Assembly (NCBI GenBank): GCA_963728495.1
Contig: CAVSKI010000005.1
Span: forward strand, 186,001-250,000
Length of the DNA stretch: 64,000 nt
Reading direction: 5' to 3'
Source: JACVRW01 sp963728495
Lineage (GTDB): Bacteria; Actinomycetota; Thermoleophilia; Solirubrobacterales; Thermoleophilaceae
Shown: piece by piece, positions 35,563 to 43,590 of the stretch
Position numbering within the stretch: position 1 is the stretch's first letter
How the letters are laid out: the number at the start of each line of letters is the position of its first letter
The notes under the pieces: generated by a model
Database searches by the model: none
What the model was told of the DNA's origin: nothing
What the model saw: only the letters and a program-made list of their open reading frames with translations
Made by a program: the position numbers and the translations under genes

Positions 35563-37092
35563 GTGTTGCGCCTCGTCGGTCTGACGCTGTTGCTCACGCT
35601 CGTCCTCGGGGGAGCGGCCCAGGCGCGCGACTTCCCCAAGACCTTCCTCTGGGGGCCGGCGATCAGCGCCTTCCAGACGGAGGCCGGCGGCGCCCCGGCC
35701 AACGCCGACCGGCACAGCGACTGGTGGGCCTGGTCGCACGACGCGCAGAACATCGCGGCCGATCGGGTGAGCGGTGACCGCGTGGAGCGCGGCCCCGGTC
35801 ACTGGCGCCTCTACGAGCGCGACGCCCGGCTGGCGCGGCGGCGCCTGGGCTCCAACGCGTTTCGGTTCTCGATCGACTGGAGTCGTATCTTTCCGCGCTC
35901 GACGGCGGGCGTCGCCGGCCCGCGCCGGCTAGACAGGCTGGCCAACCACGCGGCGGTGCGCCGCTACGCCGCGGAGCTGCGGGCCATCCGCCGTCGCGGG
36001 ATGACCCCCATGCTCACGCTCAACCACTTCACCCTCCCGAAATGGCTGCATGATCCGATCGCCGTGCGCGACGCCTTCAGCGGCGTGGACCCCGACGCCC
36101 CACCACCGGCGGTGAGGCGAGCGGGTTGGCTGAACCGTTCGACGGTCCGAGAGTTCGGGAAGTTCGCCGCTTGGGCGGCCTGGAGATACCGCCGTTTGGT
36201 TCGGCTGTGGGTGACGATCAACGAACCGATGGTGGTGGCCGTGAGCGGCTACGTGAATGTGCCGGGCGCCTTCGCCGGGTGGTTCCCGCCCGGGGTCTTC
36301 TCCTTCCCAGGAGCCGTCAGGGTGGTGCGCCACCTGGCCAAGGCCAACGCGGTGGCCTACGACGCCGTTCACCGCTACGACCCGCGCGCCGAGGTGGGTC
36401 CGGTTCACAACATGGTCGCCTTCAGCCCCTCCGACCCGAGCTCCGCAGACGATCGCCGCGGCACCCGGCACGCCGACTACATCTTCAACCGCGTGTACCT
36501 GAACGCGGTGATCAGAGGGTTCGACGACCGCGACGTGGACGGAGTGGCCGACCCCGGCGAGCGGCGCCCCGACCTCCGCGGACGCGCCGACTTCATCGGG
36601 CTCAACTACTACTTCCGCAGCCGAGTGACCGGGCTCACGGCGCCGGCGAGCACGACCATTCCTCTGTTCGACTTCCTGCCCACCACCAGCTACGCACACC
36701 CCCAGAACCCGACGGCGCCACCCTGCCCGACCATCTGCACGGACTTCGGCTGGGAGATCTATCCGGAGGGATTCCGTCGCGCGCTGAAGCTCACCGGCAG
36801 CTACGGCAAGCCGGTGTACGTGACCGAGAACGGCCTCGCGGACGCCGACGACGACCAACGGGCCCGCTACCTGGTCGACCACCTGCGCCGGCTGCGCGCC
36901 GCCATGAGGGCCGGCGAGGCAGACGTCAGGGGCTACTTCGCCTGGTCGCTGGTGGACAACTTCGAATGGGCCGCCGGCTACTACCCGCGCTTCGGCTTCT
37001 TCTCGTACGACCGTCGATCCCTGGTGCGGCGCGAGCGTCCGAGCGCGCGCGTATTCCGGAGGATCGCGCGCTCCGGCCGACTACCCGGCTAG
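35563..37092 (+). CDS. Secreted glycoside hydrolase family 1 beta-glycosidase
   Basis: 509 residues from a GTG at 35563. Signal peptide MLRLVGLTLLLTLVLGGAAQ, cleaved around ARD near residue 22; a secreted GH1 enzyme is uncommon. GH1 motifs: FPKTFLWGPAISAFQTEAGG at the start, the acid/base glutamate in LWVTINEPMVVAVSGY, and the nucleophile in PVYVTENGLADADDD; the C-terminal GYFAWSLVDNFEWAAGYYPR and FGFFSYDR are also standard. It should hydrolyse beta-glucosides or related oligosaccharides outside the cell. The product could be xylose- or glucose-containing, which would fit the nearby xyl genes, but this is inference. It converges with the YpfJ-like gene 5 bp downstream. Confidence 0.9.
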   Translation: MLRLVGLTLLLTLVLGGAAQARDFPKTFLWGPAISAFQTEAGGAPANADRHSDWWAWSHDAQNIAADRVSGDRVERGPGHWRLYERDARLARRRLGSNAFRFSIDWSRIFPRSTAGVAGPRRLDRLANHAAVRRYAAELRAIRRRGMTPMLTLNHFTLPKWLHDPIAVRDAFSGVDPDAPPPAVRRAGWLNRSTVREFGKFAAWAAWRYRRLVRLWVTINEPMVVAVSGYVNVPGAFAGWFPPGVFSFPGAVRVVRHLAKANAVAYDAVHRYDPRAEVGPVHNMVAFSPSDPSSADDRRGTRHADYIFNRVYLNAVIRGFDDRDVDGVADPGERRPDLRGRADFIGLNYYFRSRVTGLTAPASTTIPLFDFLPTTSYAHPQNPTAPPCPTICTDFGWEIYPEGFRRALKLTGSYGKPVYVTENGLADADDDQRARYLVDHLRRLRAAMRAGEADVRGYFAWSLVDNFEWAAGYYPRFGFFSYDRRSLVRRERPSARVFRRIARSGRLPG

Positions 37093-37097
37093 CGCCC

Positions 37098-37991
37098 CTA
37101 CAGCTCCTCGGCGGAGAAGGTGTCACAGGCGCCCGGATCGCCGCTCTCGCGGCCCGCGTTGAACCAGCGCGCCCGCTGCTCGGAGGAGCCGTGGGTGAAA
37201 GAGTCGGGATTCACGCGACCGCCGGCGCCGGCCTGGAGGCGATCGTCTCCCACCGCCTCGGAGGCCCCGATGGCCTCGCGAATGTCGCCCTGGTCGAGGT
37301 CGCCCTTGTCGTACACCGTCTTGGCCCAGACGCCCGCGTAGCAGTCGGCCTGCAGCTCGAGGCGCACCGACAGCTGGTTCGCGTCACCGGGGTTCTCGCT
37401 CTGAAGGCCGCGCACCTCCCGGCTCGTGCCCAGCAGGTTCTGGACGTGGTGGCCGACCTCGTGGGCGATTACGTAGGCCCAGGCAAAATCGCCGCCGGCT
37501 CCCAGCCGGCGCTCCATGTCCGCGTAGAAGGAGAGGTCGAGGTACACGCGCTGGTCGGCCGGGCAGTAGAACGGCCCGACCGCCGAGGAAGCGCTGCCGC
37601 ACCCGGTGGAAACCGCGTCGCGGTACAGCACGACCTGCCCGCGCTCGTACCTGCGGTTGGAGGCGGCGAAGGTCTTCTCCCAGCTGTCCTGGACGTCCGA
37701 GAACACGTAGGCGCTGAAGTCGCGCAGGTCGCGTTCGGGGTCCTGGGCGGGTGGAATGCCCTGTGCATCGGCGGCAGCCGGCGCGTCGCTCGGGAAGCCG
37801 CTGTCGATCCCAAAGGTCCCACCCGCCGCGCCGCCGCCCAATTGCGAGATCAGCAGGTAGACGATCAGTCCGACGATGCCGATGGCGCCGCCGGCCCCGG
37901 CCTTGCCCATCGGCAGCCCACCACTCGGGCGCATGCCCCCGCCGCGGGCATCGATCACATCTCCGCTTCGGCTGCGGCGCTTCCAACGCAT
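37098..37991 (-). CDS. Neutral zinc metallopeptidase, YpfJ-like membrane protein
   Basis: 297 residues. The N-terminus MRWKRRSRSGDVIDARGGGM is the family's RxSxNVxDxRG-like signature, followed by a single membrane segment GGAIGIVGLIVYLLISQL. The catalytic region has YCPADQRVYLDLSFYADMER and the zinc motif AYVIAHEVGHHVQNLLG; RLELQADCYAGVWAKTVYDK and FTHGSSEQRARWFNAGRESG are the other conserved stretches of PF04228. The active domain is expected outside the membrane. Function in bacteria is poorly known. Its 5' end faces the small-peptide gene at 38080 on the other strand. Confidence 0.9.
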   Translation of the reverse strand: MRWKRRSRSGDVIDARGGGMRPSGGLPMGKAGAGGAIGIVGLIVYLLISQLGGGAAGGTFGIDSGFPSDAPAAADAQGIPPAQDPERDLRDFSAYVFSDVQDSWEKTFAASNRRYERGQVVLYRDAVSTGCGSASSAVGPFYCPADQRVYLDLSFYADMERRLGAGGDFAWAYVIAHEVGHHVQNLLGTSREVRGLQSENPGDANQLSVRLELQADCYAGVWAKTVYDKGDLDQGDIREAIGASEAVGDDRLQAGAGGRVNPDSFTHGSSEQRARWFNAGRESGDPGACDTFSAEEL

Positions 37992-38079
37992 CGTCCCTTC
38001 TTACCACGCGGAATGTGGTTCGCGAGCGCCAGATCGGGGAAACAGATGGGCGTCCCACCATCGCCCGGAAGGAGGGTTC

Positions 38080-38148
38080 GTGTACATCGGAGTTGGAACG
38101 CTTGTCCTGATCCTGATTGTGATCCTGTTGGTCGTATTCGTCTTCTAA
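38080..38148 (+). CDS. 22-residue hydrophobic membrane peptide
   Basis: GTG at 38080 with a very strong ribosome site, GGAAGGAGGG, ending 3 bp before it. The product reads MYIGVGTLVLILIVILLVVF plus VF: a single uncharged membrane helix with nothing outside it. Similar tiny proteins with a Gly-Thr-Leu-Ile-Leu pattern are widespread in high-GC actinobacteria as far as I recall. The ribosome site, the clean stop and the helix make it a real gene in spite of its size. Role unknown; a stress or envelope peptide is possible. Confidence 0.7.
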   Translation: MYIGVGTLVLILIVILLVVFVF

Positions 38149-38173
38149 GTGCTCCCCGCCGCAAGTACCGCCG

Positions 38174-38198
38174 CGTTTGGCGGCTGCAAACCTTCGCC
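38174..38198. repeat. Repeat fragment shared with 51939-52052
   Basis: CGTTTGGCGGCTGCAA at 38174-38189 is identical to 51942-51957, and the next nine bases (ACCTTCGCC against GTCTTCGCC) differ at two positions. Here only this end of the element is kept; downstream the sequence changes and runs into a 17-C tract. It lies in the 179-bp gap between the small membrane peptide and the VOC gene, which has no other gene. Confidence 0.55.
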
Positions 38199-38227
38199 GC
38201 CCTTCGTCCTCGGTCCCCTACTACAAA

Positions 38228-38244
38228 CCCCCCCCCCCCCCCCC
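38228..38244. repeat. Homopolymer tract of 17 C residues
   Basis: Seventeen consecutive C residues, about 80 bp after the 22-residue peptide gene and about 85 bp from the VOC stop. Such tracts are prone to slippage and assembly error; length should be treated as uncertain. No gene spans it, so phase variation of a product is not indicated. Confidence 0.8.
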
Positions 38245-38300
38245 GTCGCCCCCCGGAACTCACGACGGGAAGCAACTAGGGTCCGGCTCACCGGTCGGGG

Positions 38301-38324
38301 GCGGCCGCGCCTAGGCGCGGCCGC
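38301..38324. terminator. 24-bp perfect palindrome, likely bidirectional terminator
   Basis: GCGGCCGCGCC at 38301-38311 and its exact complement GGCGCGGCCGC at 38314-38324, with a TA between (the whole 24 bp is self-complementary). It begins 3 bp after the stop of the VOC gene on the minus strand. The stem is strong; no long T run follows on either side, as is common in high-GC actinobacteria. Confidence 0.65.
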
Positions 38325-38327
38325 TTC

Positions 38328-38708
38328 TCACGCTTCCGGGTTGTAGGTCCCGAAAGCCCAGATGTTGCCCTCGGGGTCGCGAACCGCGAAGTCCCTCGAC
38401 CCGTAGTCCTGGTCGGTCGGCTCCATCACGACCTCGGCGCCCGCGTCGCTCGCGCGGGCAAACACCGAATCCGGGTCTTCCGTCACGACGTAGACGGTGG
38501 TGCGCCCTGCGCCCTGGCTGAAGCGCGGGTCACCCTCGCTCACCGAGCTGAGCCCCACCACCTCACCGGCGAAGCCGAGCTCGGCGTGCGCCACGCCTCC
38601 GTTGTCGCCCTCGTGTACCTCCTTGCGTTCGAAGCCGAAGGCGCGCTCCAGGAAGTCGATCGCGCCGTGGGCATCCTCGTATGTCAGGACCGGATGAAAG
38701 ATCTGCAT
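38328..38708 (-). CDS. VOC-family glyoxalase/bleomycin-resistance-like protein
   Basis: 126 residues, ATG at 38708. One pair of VOC modules: HPVLTYEDAHGAIDFLERAF near the start and TTVYVVTEDPDSVFARASDA in the middle, ending EVVMEPTDQDYGSRDFAVRD and DPEGNIWAFGTYNP. The Gly-Ser-Arg-Asp-Phe and Asp-Pro-Glu-Gly-Asn-x-Trp strings mark the PhnB/YdfO-like subgroup, which often lacks one metal histidine. It is immediately followed by the 24-bp palindrome. The AraC regulator gene lies upstream on the same strand, 45 bp away. Confidence 0.86.
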   Translation of the reverse strand: MQIFHPVLTYEDAHGAIDFLERAFGFERKEVHEGDNGGVAHAELGFAGEVVGLSSVSEGDPRFSQGAGRTTVYVVTEDPDSVFARASDAGAEVVMEPTDQDYGSRDFAVRDPEGNIWAFGTYNPEA

Positions 38709-38753
38709 GACGAGGACGCTACGCCCTCACGTGCCCTCGGTCTTGGACGAAAT

Positions 38754-39581
38754 TTATCCGGACACACCGCCGCCGGAGGGCAGTCTCCGTGCGAGGTACT
38801 GGCCCGGGCTGGTGCCCGCGAACTGGCGAAAATCGCGATTCAGGTGGGCCTGGTCGTAGTAGCCGCAATCGAGAGCGACCTCCGCCAGGCGTGGCTCCTC
38901 GACCTGCTGCAGCATCCGAGACACGCGCTCGAAGCGCAGCACCCGGCCGATCGTCTTGGGCGCGAGGCCGATTCCTTCGCGAAAGCGATCGATCAGCCGG
39001 CGGTGGCTCCAACCGAGCTCGCCGGCCAGACCGCCCACGCTGGCTTGCCCGCCGCTGGATCGCATGCGGGCCCAGGCCCAGGCCAGCTCGGAATCTGGGC
39101 GCGGGCCACGCTCACAACCGGCTGAGATCGCCTCTTCGAGAAGGGCGAAGCGCTGCTTCCATCCCGGCAGCTCCCAGAGCCGCTCCACCAGGTCGTCGCC
39201 GCGACGGCCCAGCAGGTCATCGAGCTCGACCACCCGGTTGGTCAGCTCGTGCATGGGCAGCCCGAACAGGGCGCGGGCACCAAGCGGCGTCAGGTGAACC
39301 TCGATTCCCTCCTGTCGGCCATCATGCTCGACGAGAGTGTGCGAGTCGTGTAGCGCCGCCACAAACGACGAGTGTCGGCCATCGGGCAGGCTCAGCGTCG
39401 TATCGGGGCTGAGGATCAAGGTCACGTCACCCGACGGGACCTCGCGCCGGCACAGCGGCTTTGCGCTTCGCTCGACATAGCCCGTGTAGCTGCGCACCAG
39501 GCCGCGCAGCCGTGGGTCTGCATCGCGGGTGACCATTTCCCAGGACAGCTCGGGTGACTCGTGGCGCGCGACTGAGTACAT
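38754..39581 (-). CDS. AraC-family transcriptional regulator
   Basis: 275 residues from the ATG at 39581, which shares one base with the stop of the upstream beta-propeller gene; the longer frame upstream is that gene's shadow. The C-terminal double HTH reads VGGLAGELGWSHRRLIDRFR, KTIGRVLRFERVSRMLQQ and LAEVALDCGYYDQAHLNRDF, ending RQFAGTSPGQYLARR. The N-terminal part, PSGDVTLILSPDTTLSLPDG and GIEVHLTPLGARALFGLPMH, matches the DUF6597 sensor domain common in AraC proteins. It may control the VOC gene next to it. Confidence 0.88.
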   Translation of the reverse strand: MYSVARHESPELSWEMVTRDADPRLRGLVRSYTGYVERSAKPLCRREVPSGDVTLILSPDTTLSLPDGRHSSFVAALHDSHTLVEHDGRQEGIEVHLTPLGARALFGLPMHELTNRVVELDDLLGRRGDDLVERLWELPGWKQRFALLEEAISAGCERGPRPDSELAWAWARMRSSGGQASVGGLAGELGWSHRRLIDRFREGIGLAPKTIGRVLRFERVSRMLQQVEEPRLAEVALDCGYYDQAHLNRDFRQFAGTSPGQYLARRLPSGGGVSG

Positions 39582-41485
39582 CAACGGGGAAATGGCAGGA
39601 AAGCCTGCTCGGCGAGGTTGTCGAGGCTGTTGGCCTCGAGGCCGAACTGCGACAGGGTGTACAGCCGGCCGCCAACGACAAACGAGCGCTCGATCGGCCA
39701 CGGATAGCGCTCGGCGTCCTCATCGTGCGAAGCCCGGCCGCGCTCGCTGATCCCACTCGCGCGGTCCACTCCGAAGCCGATCGCGCCGCTGAACGCCGGC
39801 CGGTCGTCCACCGACGTGTAGGAGTGGAGCGGCATCACCGCCAGCTTGGACGGACCCCACCACAAGAAGGCGTGGTGGTCGTACTCCACGTCCGAGCTCG
39901 AGTCGCGCTCGACCGTGCGCTGGTGCAGGCGCCGCGGTCGAGCCGGGTCGGACACGTCGAACAACGAGAGCTGCGTGCCCCGCACGCCTCCGCGCGCGTC
40001 GGCATCCTGACCCACGCCCAGGAGCAGGTCGTCCGCAATGGGATGCAGATAGGCCGAGTACCCACGGATCTTGAGCTCACCCGCCACCCTCGGGGCCGAC
40101 GGCGTGGAGAGGTCGAGCGTGTAGAGAGGATCGGTCTGACGGAAGGTGACCACGTAGCCCCGCTCGCCGATGAAGCGCACGGCGTAGATCCGCTCGCCCT
40201 TCCCGAGTCCGCCCGCGTGACCCAGCTCCACCAGCGCACCGGAGCGCTCGTCGAGCGTGGTGACCCGGCTCTCGCTCTCATCGTCGGTCGCTCCCTGCCA
40301 CCATGAGGGCTCCTCGGTGCTGGCCACGCGCAGCACACCGTCGTGCTCGGACATCGAGAACTGGTTGAGCAGATAGCCCGGCACCCTGCCGCTGGCCCGG
40401 TAGGTCGTGCTACCCGGCTTGGAGATGTCGAATCGGTGGATCAGCGTGGCCGCGCGCTCGGGCGGATACTCGAAGCCCTCGGGCTCCGGCGTCCAGATCG
40501 GCGTGGCCACATAGAGGCTGGTGGCCGACGCATAGGCGATCTCTCCGCCGCTGAGCACCGCGTCGGAGTCCACCGCCGGAAGGCCCTTGGACAGGTCCAC
40601 GGTGAGAACGGTGAGCGTGTCGGTGCCGGAGAAGCTGGCCGGGCGCAGGACCTGACCGCAGCGCGCCGCCTTGCGGACGCTGCGCCGGCCGGTCACCCGG
40701 CTGCGCAACACCCGGCGTGGCAGCCAAGCGCGCAGGCGCGTGCGAAAAGCAGGCTTGATCGAGGCGCGCGGGCGCGACCACACCACGACCCGGGCGGTGT
40801 GACCGGTCAAACGCGAGCTCACGTGCACGCCGCGGATGCGCTCGGTGCGAAGGATGGTCATGGCCGTCGGGTCGCTCACGTCGATCTCGGTGAGCACGGT
40901 CACGTCCGCGTCGCGTTGGTCGTGACCGAGCGGCGGGGCCTGGGAGATCACGAGAAGGCGGTCGCCCGAGAGAAGCAGCTGGTGATCGAAGCCCGCGAGG
41001 CGGAGCGAGTCGAGCATGCTCGGCCCGGTCGAATCCACCGCGTGCAGGCGATCGCCGGCCACGGCGAAGATACGCCCGTTCGCGGTCTTCACGAGGTCGG
41101 GCTCGTCCACACCGGCCTCCTGGACGTTGGTGCCGGAGTCGCCTTCGTCGCCGCCGCCGGTGGCATCCTCGGCCTCCAGGGCCATGGGCGGCTGGGGTAT
41201 GGGGCCGCCGTCCGGGGAGCGCAGCAGCGGCGGGGGCTCCGCCGAGAAGTCCTCGGCGAAGGGCGCTCCCGGTCCGGCGCCCGGCCCACGCTTCGCATAG
41301 CGTCGCCCGTACCGGATCAGGCCGGTGCAGGAACCGAAGGACTCGAGCCGCAGCTTCTCCGCCGCACGATTCTGCTTCGCGGCGGCGGGGTTGCGCTCGG
41401 CCCCCGACGCCGCCGCGGGGGCGAGCGCCAGCACGGAGAGGGCCAGCACGGCGAGGGCACACTTGGACACCTGATCAGCGTACAT
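39581..41485 (-). CDS. Secreted beta-propeller domain protein (PF09826 type)
   Basis: 634 residues from the ATG at 41485; an ATG at 41518 would add 11 residues before the signal peptide. Signal peptide VSKCALAVLALSVLALAPAA then SGAERN. The family hallmark GTNVQEAGVDEPDLVKTANG is near residue 120, followed by repeated blades such as HAVDSTGPSMLDSLRLAG, DVTVLTEIDVSDPTAMTIL, YTLDLSTPSAPRVAGELKIR and LSLFDVSDPARPRRLHQRT. Archaeal and bacterial members are cell-surface or secreted proteins without known activity. A basic insertion (FRTRLRAWLPRRVLRSRVTG) around residue 245 is unusual. Confidence 0.85.
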   Translation of the reverse strand: MYADQVSKCALAVLALSVLALAPAAASGAERNPAAAKQNRAAEKLRLESFGSCTGLIRYGRRYAKRGPGAGPGAPFAEDFSAEPPPLLRSPDGGPIPQPPMALEAEDATGGGDEGDSGTNVQEAGVDEPDLVKTANGRIFAVAGDRLHAVDSTGPSMLDSLRLAGFDHQLLLSGDRLLVISQAPPLGHDQRDADVTVLTEIDVSDPTAMTILRTERIRGVHVSSRLTGHTARVVVWSRPRASIKPAFRTRLRAWLPRRVLRSRVTGRRSVRKAARCGQVLRPASFSGTDTLTVLTVDLSKGLPAVDSDAVLSGGEIAYASATSLYVATPIWTPEPEGFEYPPERAATLIHRFDISKPGSTTYRASGRVPGYLLNQFSMSEHDGVLRVASTEEPSWWQGATDDESESRVTTLDERSGALVELGHAGGLGKGERIYAVRFIGERGYVVTFRQTDPLYTLDLSTPSAPRVAGELKIRGYSAYLHPIADDLLLGVGQDADARGGVRGTQLSLFDVSDPARPRRLHQRTVERDSSSDVEYDHHAFLWWGPSKLAVMPLHSYTSVDDRPAFSGAIGFGVDRASGISERGRASHDEDAERYPWPIERSFVVGGRLYTLSQFGLEANSLDNLAEQAFLPFPR

Positions 41486-41550
41486 GCGCCCATTACGCGC
41501 GGGCCGGCGAGGCGTCACGTCCCGATCCGCGCCCGGCGAACGCGAAACCG

Positions 41551-41919
41551 CTACTGGGCGCCGGCCACGAAGTCGGCCACGGCGGAGATCTCGGCCTCCG
41601 AGAGGTTGCCGCCGAACGCGGGCATACCGCCCCTGCCCTCTCTGACGATGGCCTCTATCGCCGCCGCGTCGAGGCCCACGCCGTCGAGGCTCGGCCCGGA
41701 GACTCCGCTGGTGCCGGCTGCCGAGAGGGTGTGGCAGGCGCCGCAGCTGTCGGAGAAGACCGCCCGGCCGTCGGCCGCCGGTGCGCCGGCATTCGCGCCA
41801 CCGGGCTCGACGGGCTTGTCCTCGGCCACCACCTGCGGCCCCACGAACAACAGGATCACCACCAGCGCAGCCAGGAACCAGCCGGCCAGCTCGAGCGACT
41901 TGTCCACACCGCGCAGCAT
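41551..41919 (-). CDS. Membrane-anchored class I c-type cytochrome
   Basis: 122 residues. A single N-terminal membrane anchor (SLELAGWFLAALVVILLFVG), then a proline/alanine-rich linker and a cytochrome c domain with heme motif DSCGACHTLSAAG (CxxCH) and the axial methionine in GRGGMPAFGGNLSEAEISAV. It should carry one heme on the outer face and pass electrons in the respiratory chain. It starts 4 bp after the stop of the four- to five-helix membrane protein gene, so the two are co-expressed and probably interact. Confidence 0.9.
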   Translation of the reverse strand: MLRGVDKSLELAGWFLAALVVILLFVGPQVVAEDKPVEPGGANAGAPAADGRAVFSDSCGACHTLSAAGTSGVSGPSLDGVGLDAAAIEAIVREGRGGMPAFGGNLSEAEISAVADFVAGAQ

Positions 41920-41923
41920 CGCT

Positions 41924-42481
41924 CTAGAGGGCGGGCCAGCCGCTCTCGTCGATGAACCAGAGAGCGCTGGTCAGCCACGCCCCGATAAGCACGGCGAACA
42001 TGATCCCGCCCGCCAAGGGAAGCGCCAGCCCCGGCAGTCCCCTTGAACGCACGATCGTGACCTTGCTGGCGAAGGCGCCGTAGACCGCGCAGCCGAGCAG
42101 CGAATGGGCCAGCACGCGGGTGTCGGTGTCCTGGAAGCCGAGCGACCACAGGCAGTGATACGCCACCGGGAGGGAGACGATGAAGGCCAGGCGCCCGGAG
42201 ATCCGGTGAACGCCGCCCGCCCACTCGGGCGCCCGCCCGGGCAACCTGCCGTACACCCACATCGCGCTGATCACCTGAACCACCCCAAGAGCGGCCGCGA
42301 AGCTGCCCAACCACACCTTCATGGCGATCGTGGAAGAGAAGAAAAGCGTGAACACGAGCTCCTGGCTCGGGTCGTGCAGGCGCCCGTAGACGCCGAGCGC
42401 GACCGCGACGAGAGCACCGAGGGCGGCGGCGAAGAGAAGCCGGGGCGCCGCAGAGGGCCGGTCGACAGCCGTTGCGGACAT
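41924..42481 (-). CDS. DUF6529-type integral membrane protein, partner of cytochrome c
   Basis: 185 residues from the ATG at 42481; the upstream extension in the same frame overlaps the intergenic region and looks non-coding. Five hydrophobic segments: LFAAALGALVAVALGVYGRL, LFFSSTIAMKVWLGSFAAAL, RLAFIVSLPVAYHCLWSLGF, LLGCAVYGAFASKVTIVRSR and the last around GGIMFAVLIGAWLTSALWFI. Histidines inside helices (VHRISGRLAF, AYHCLW, LAHSLLG) could bind b-type heme, as in cytochrome b561-like proteins; this is inferred, not seen. It is co-transcribed with the cytochrome c gene. Confidence 0.75.
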   Translation of the reverse strand: MSATAVDRPSAAPRLLFAAALGALVAVALGVYGRLHDPSQELVFTLFFSSTIAMKVWLGSFAAALGVVQVISAMWVYGRLPGRAPEWAGGVHRISGRLAFIVSLPVAYHCLWSLGFQDTDTRVLAHSLLGCAVYGAFASKVTIVRSRGLPGLALPLAGGIMFAVLIGAWLTSALWFIDESGWPAL

Positions 42482-42573
42482 CGTGGGCGACCGTAACGCC
42501 CGGCGCGGATGGCGGCAAGACCCGCGCCTTGAGGAAGCACCGGCGCTGCCGGGTGCGCAGCGAGGGACACCAC

Positions 42574-42882
42574 TTACGTAACAGCGCGCAACAGCGCGGT
42601 CACCACCGCCGCCACCACCACGCACCCGACCACCGACTCGGTGCGCCAGCCAACGAGGCCACCGGCGGCCACCCCTGCTGTCTCGGGGCCGATCGCCCAC
42701 TCGTCCGCGTCGGCCAGCGTCGCGGTCACCACCAGCGCGGCCAGCAGCGCGGGGGCCATCAGAGCGATCACCCCGGTGAAGCGTTCGGGCAGCTCGCGTC
42801 CGCCGAGTGCCACCGGCCCAACGGCCTTGATCACCGCCGTGACGAGAGCACAGCCGCCGATGAGGAGCACGGTCGTGTTCAT
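42574..42882 (-). CDS. azlD: AzlD-family branched-chain amino acid exporter small subunit
   Basis: 102 residues with four hydrophobic segments (TTVLLIGGCALVTAVIKAVG, GVIALMAPALLAALVVTATL, AAGGLVGWRTESVVGCVVVA). Size and position immediately after the AzlC gene, with a 4-bp overlap, identify it. It completes the AzlCD exporter, which carries branched-chain amino acids or analogues out of the cell. Confidence 0.88.
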   Translation of the reverse strand: MNTTVLLIGGCALVTAVIKAVGPVALGGRELPERFTGVIALMAPALLAALVVTATLADADEWAIGPETAGVAAGGLVGWRTESVVGCVVVAAVVTALLRAVT

Positions 42883-43553
42883 TGCATCCTGCGATGCAGT
42901 CCCACGAGCGAAGCCAGGCTGGCCACCATCACCGGCACCCCGGCCGGGGCCACCGGTATGAGCGCTAGCGCGATCAGTGCTCCCAGGGCCGCGACCCCGA
43001 TCGCACGCCCGCTCTTCATCTCGATCAGCAGCAGGGACAGGAAGAAGGCGGGGAAGATGGCGTCGAGTCCGAGTGCTTCGGGGTCGCCGAGCTTCTCGCC
43101 CCAGATGGCCCCGGCCGCCGTGCCGGCGACCCAGCTGACGTACATGATCGCCGTGGAGCCGAACAGGAGGCCGCGGTCGAAGCTGCCGTCCTCGCGCGAG
43201 GCGAGCGCCCAGGACGCGTCGACCACCGCCTGCCCCTGGGCCGCCCGGCTGACCGCGCGGCCACGCAACGACGGGCCGAGGGCCACGCCCATCGGCAGGA
43301 ACCGGGAGTTCACGAGCGCGGCGGCCACCACCGCCGCGCCGGCCGTTCCGCCCTGGGCGATGATCGCCACGGCGGCGAACTGCGCCGACCCCGCGAACAC
43401 GATCGCCGAAAAGACGACGGCGGCGAGCCCCGTGAGACCGGCTTGTTCAGCACCAACGGCAAAGGTGACCGACAGCAGGAGGCCCGCAACCGCGAAGGGC
43501 AAGCCGGCACGCAGGCCCGCGGCGAAGCTCGAGTCCTGGACCTCGGTGTTCAC
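42879..43553 (-). CDS. azlC: AzlC-family branched-chain amino acid exporter large subunit
   Basis: 224 residues, about six membrane segments. AzlC motifs: GLRAGLPFAVAGLLLSVTFA, FSAIVFAGSAQFAAVAIIAQ, AAALVNSRFLPMGVALGPSL, which is the central conserved string of the family, and DAIFPAFFLSLLLIEMKSGR. It starts 37 bp from the divergent amine-oxidase gene and overlaps azlD. The pair exports branched-chain amino acids; no Lrp regulator is beside it. Confidence 0.9.
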   Translation of the reverse strand: MNTEVQDSSFAAGLRAGLPFAVAGLLLSVTFAVGAEQAGLTGLAAVVFSAIVFAGSAQFAAVAIIAQGGTAGAAVVAAALVNSRFLPMGVALGPSLRGRAVSRAAQGQAVVDASWALASREDGSFDRGLLFGSTAIMYVSWVAGTAAGAIWGEKLGDPEALGLDAIFPAFFLSLLLIEMKSGRAIGVAALGALIALALIPVAPAGVPVMVASLASLVGLHRRMQ

Positions 43554-43590
43554 GCGCCGAGACTCTAGGCGGCGTCATATAACTCCGGAT

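Noticed and set aside
36126..38279. 717-residue plus-strand open frame
   Set aside because: Overlaps the GH1 gene and the YpfJ-like gene in other frames and crosses the small peptide gene; no domain or motif visible.
42472..43590. Upstream 373-residue extension of the amine oxidase frame
   Set aside because: Runs antisense to azlC/azlD; the FAD motif starts right after the GTG at 43591.
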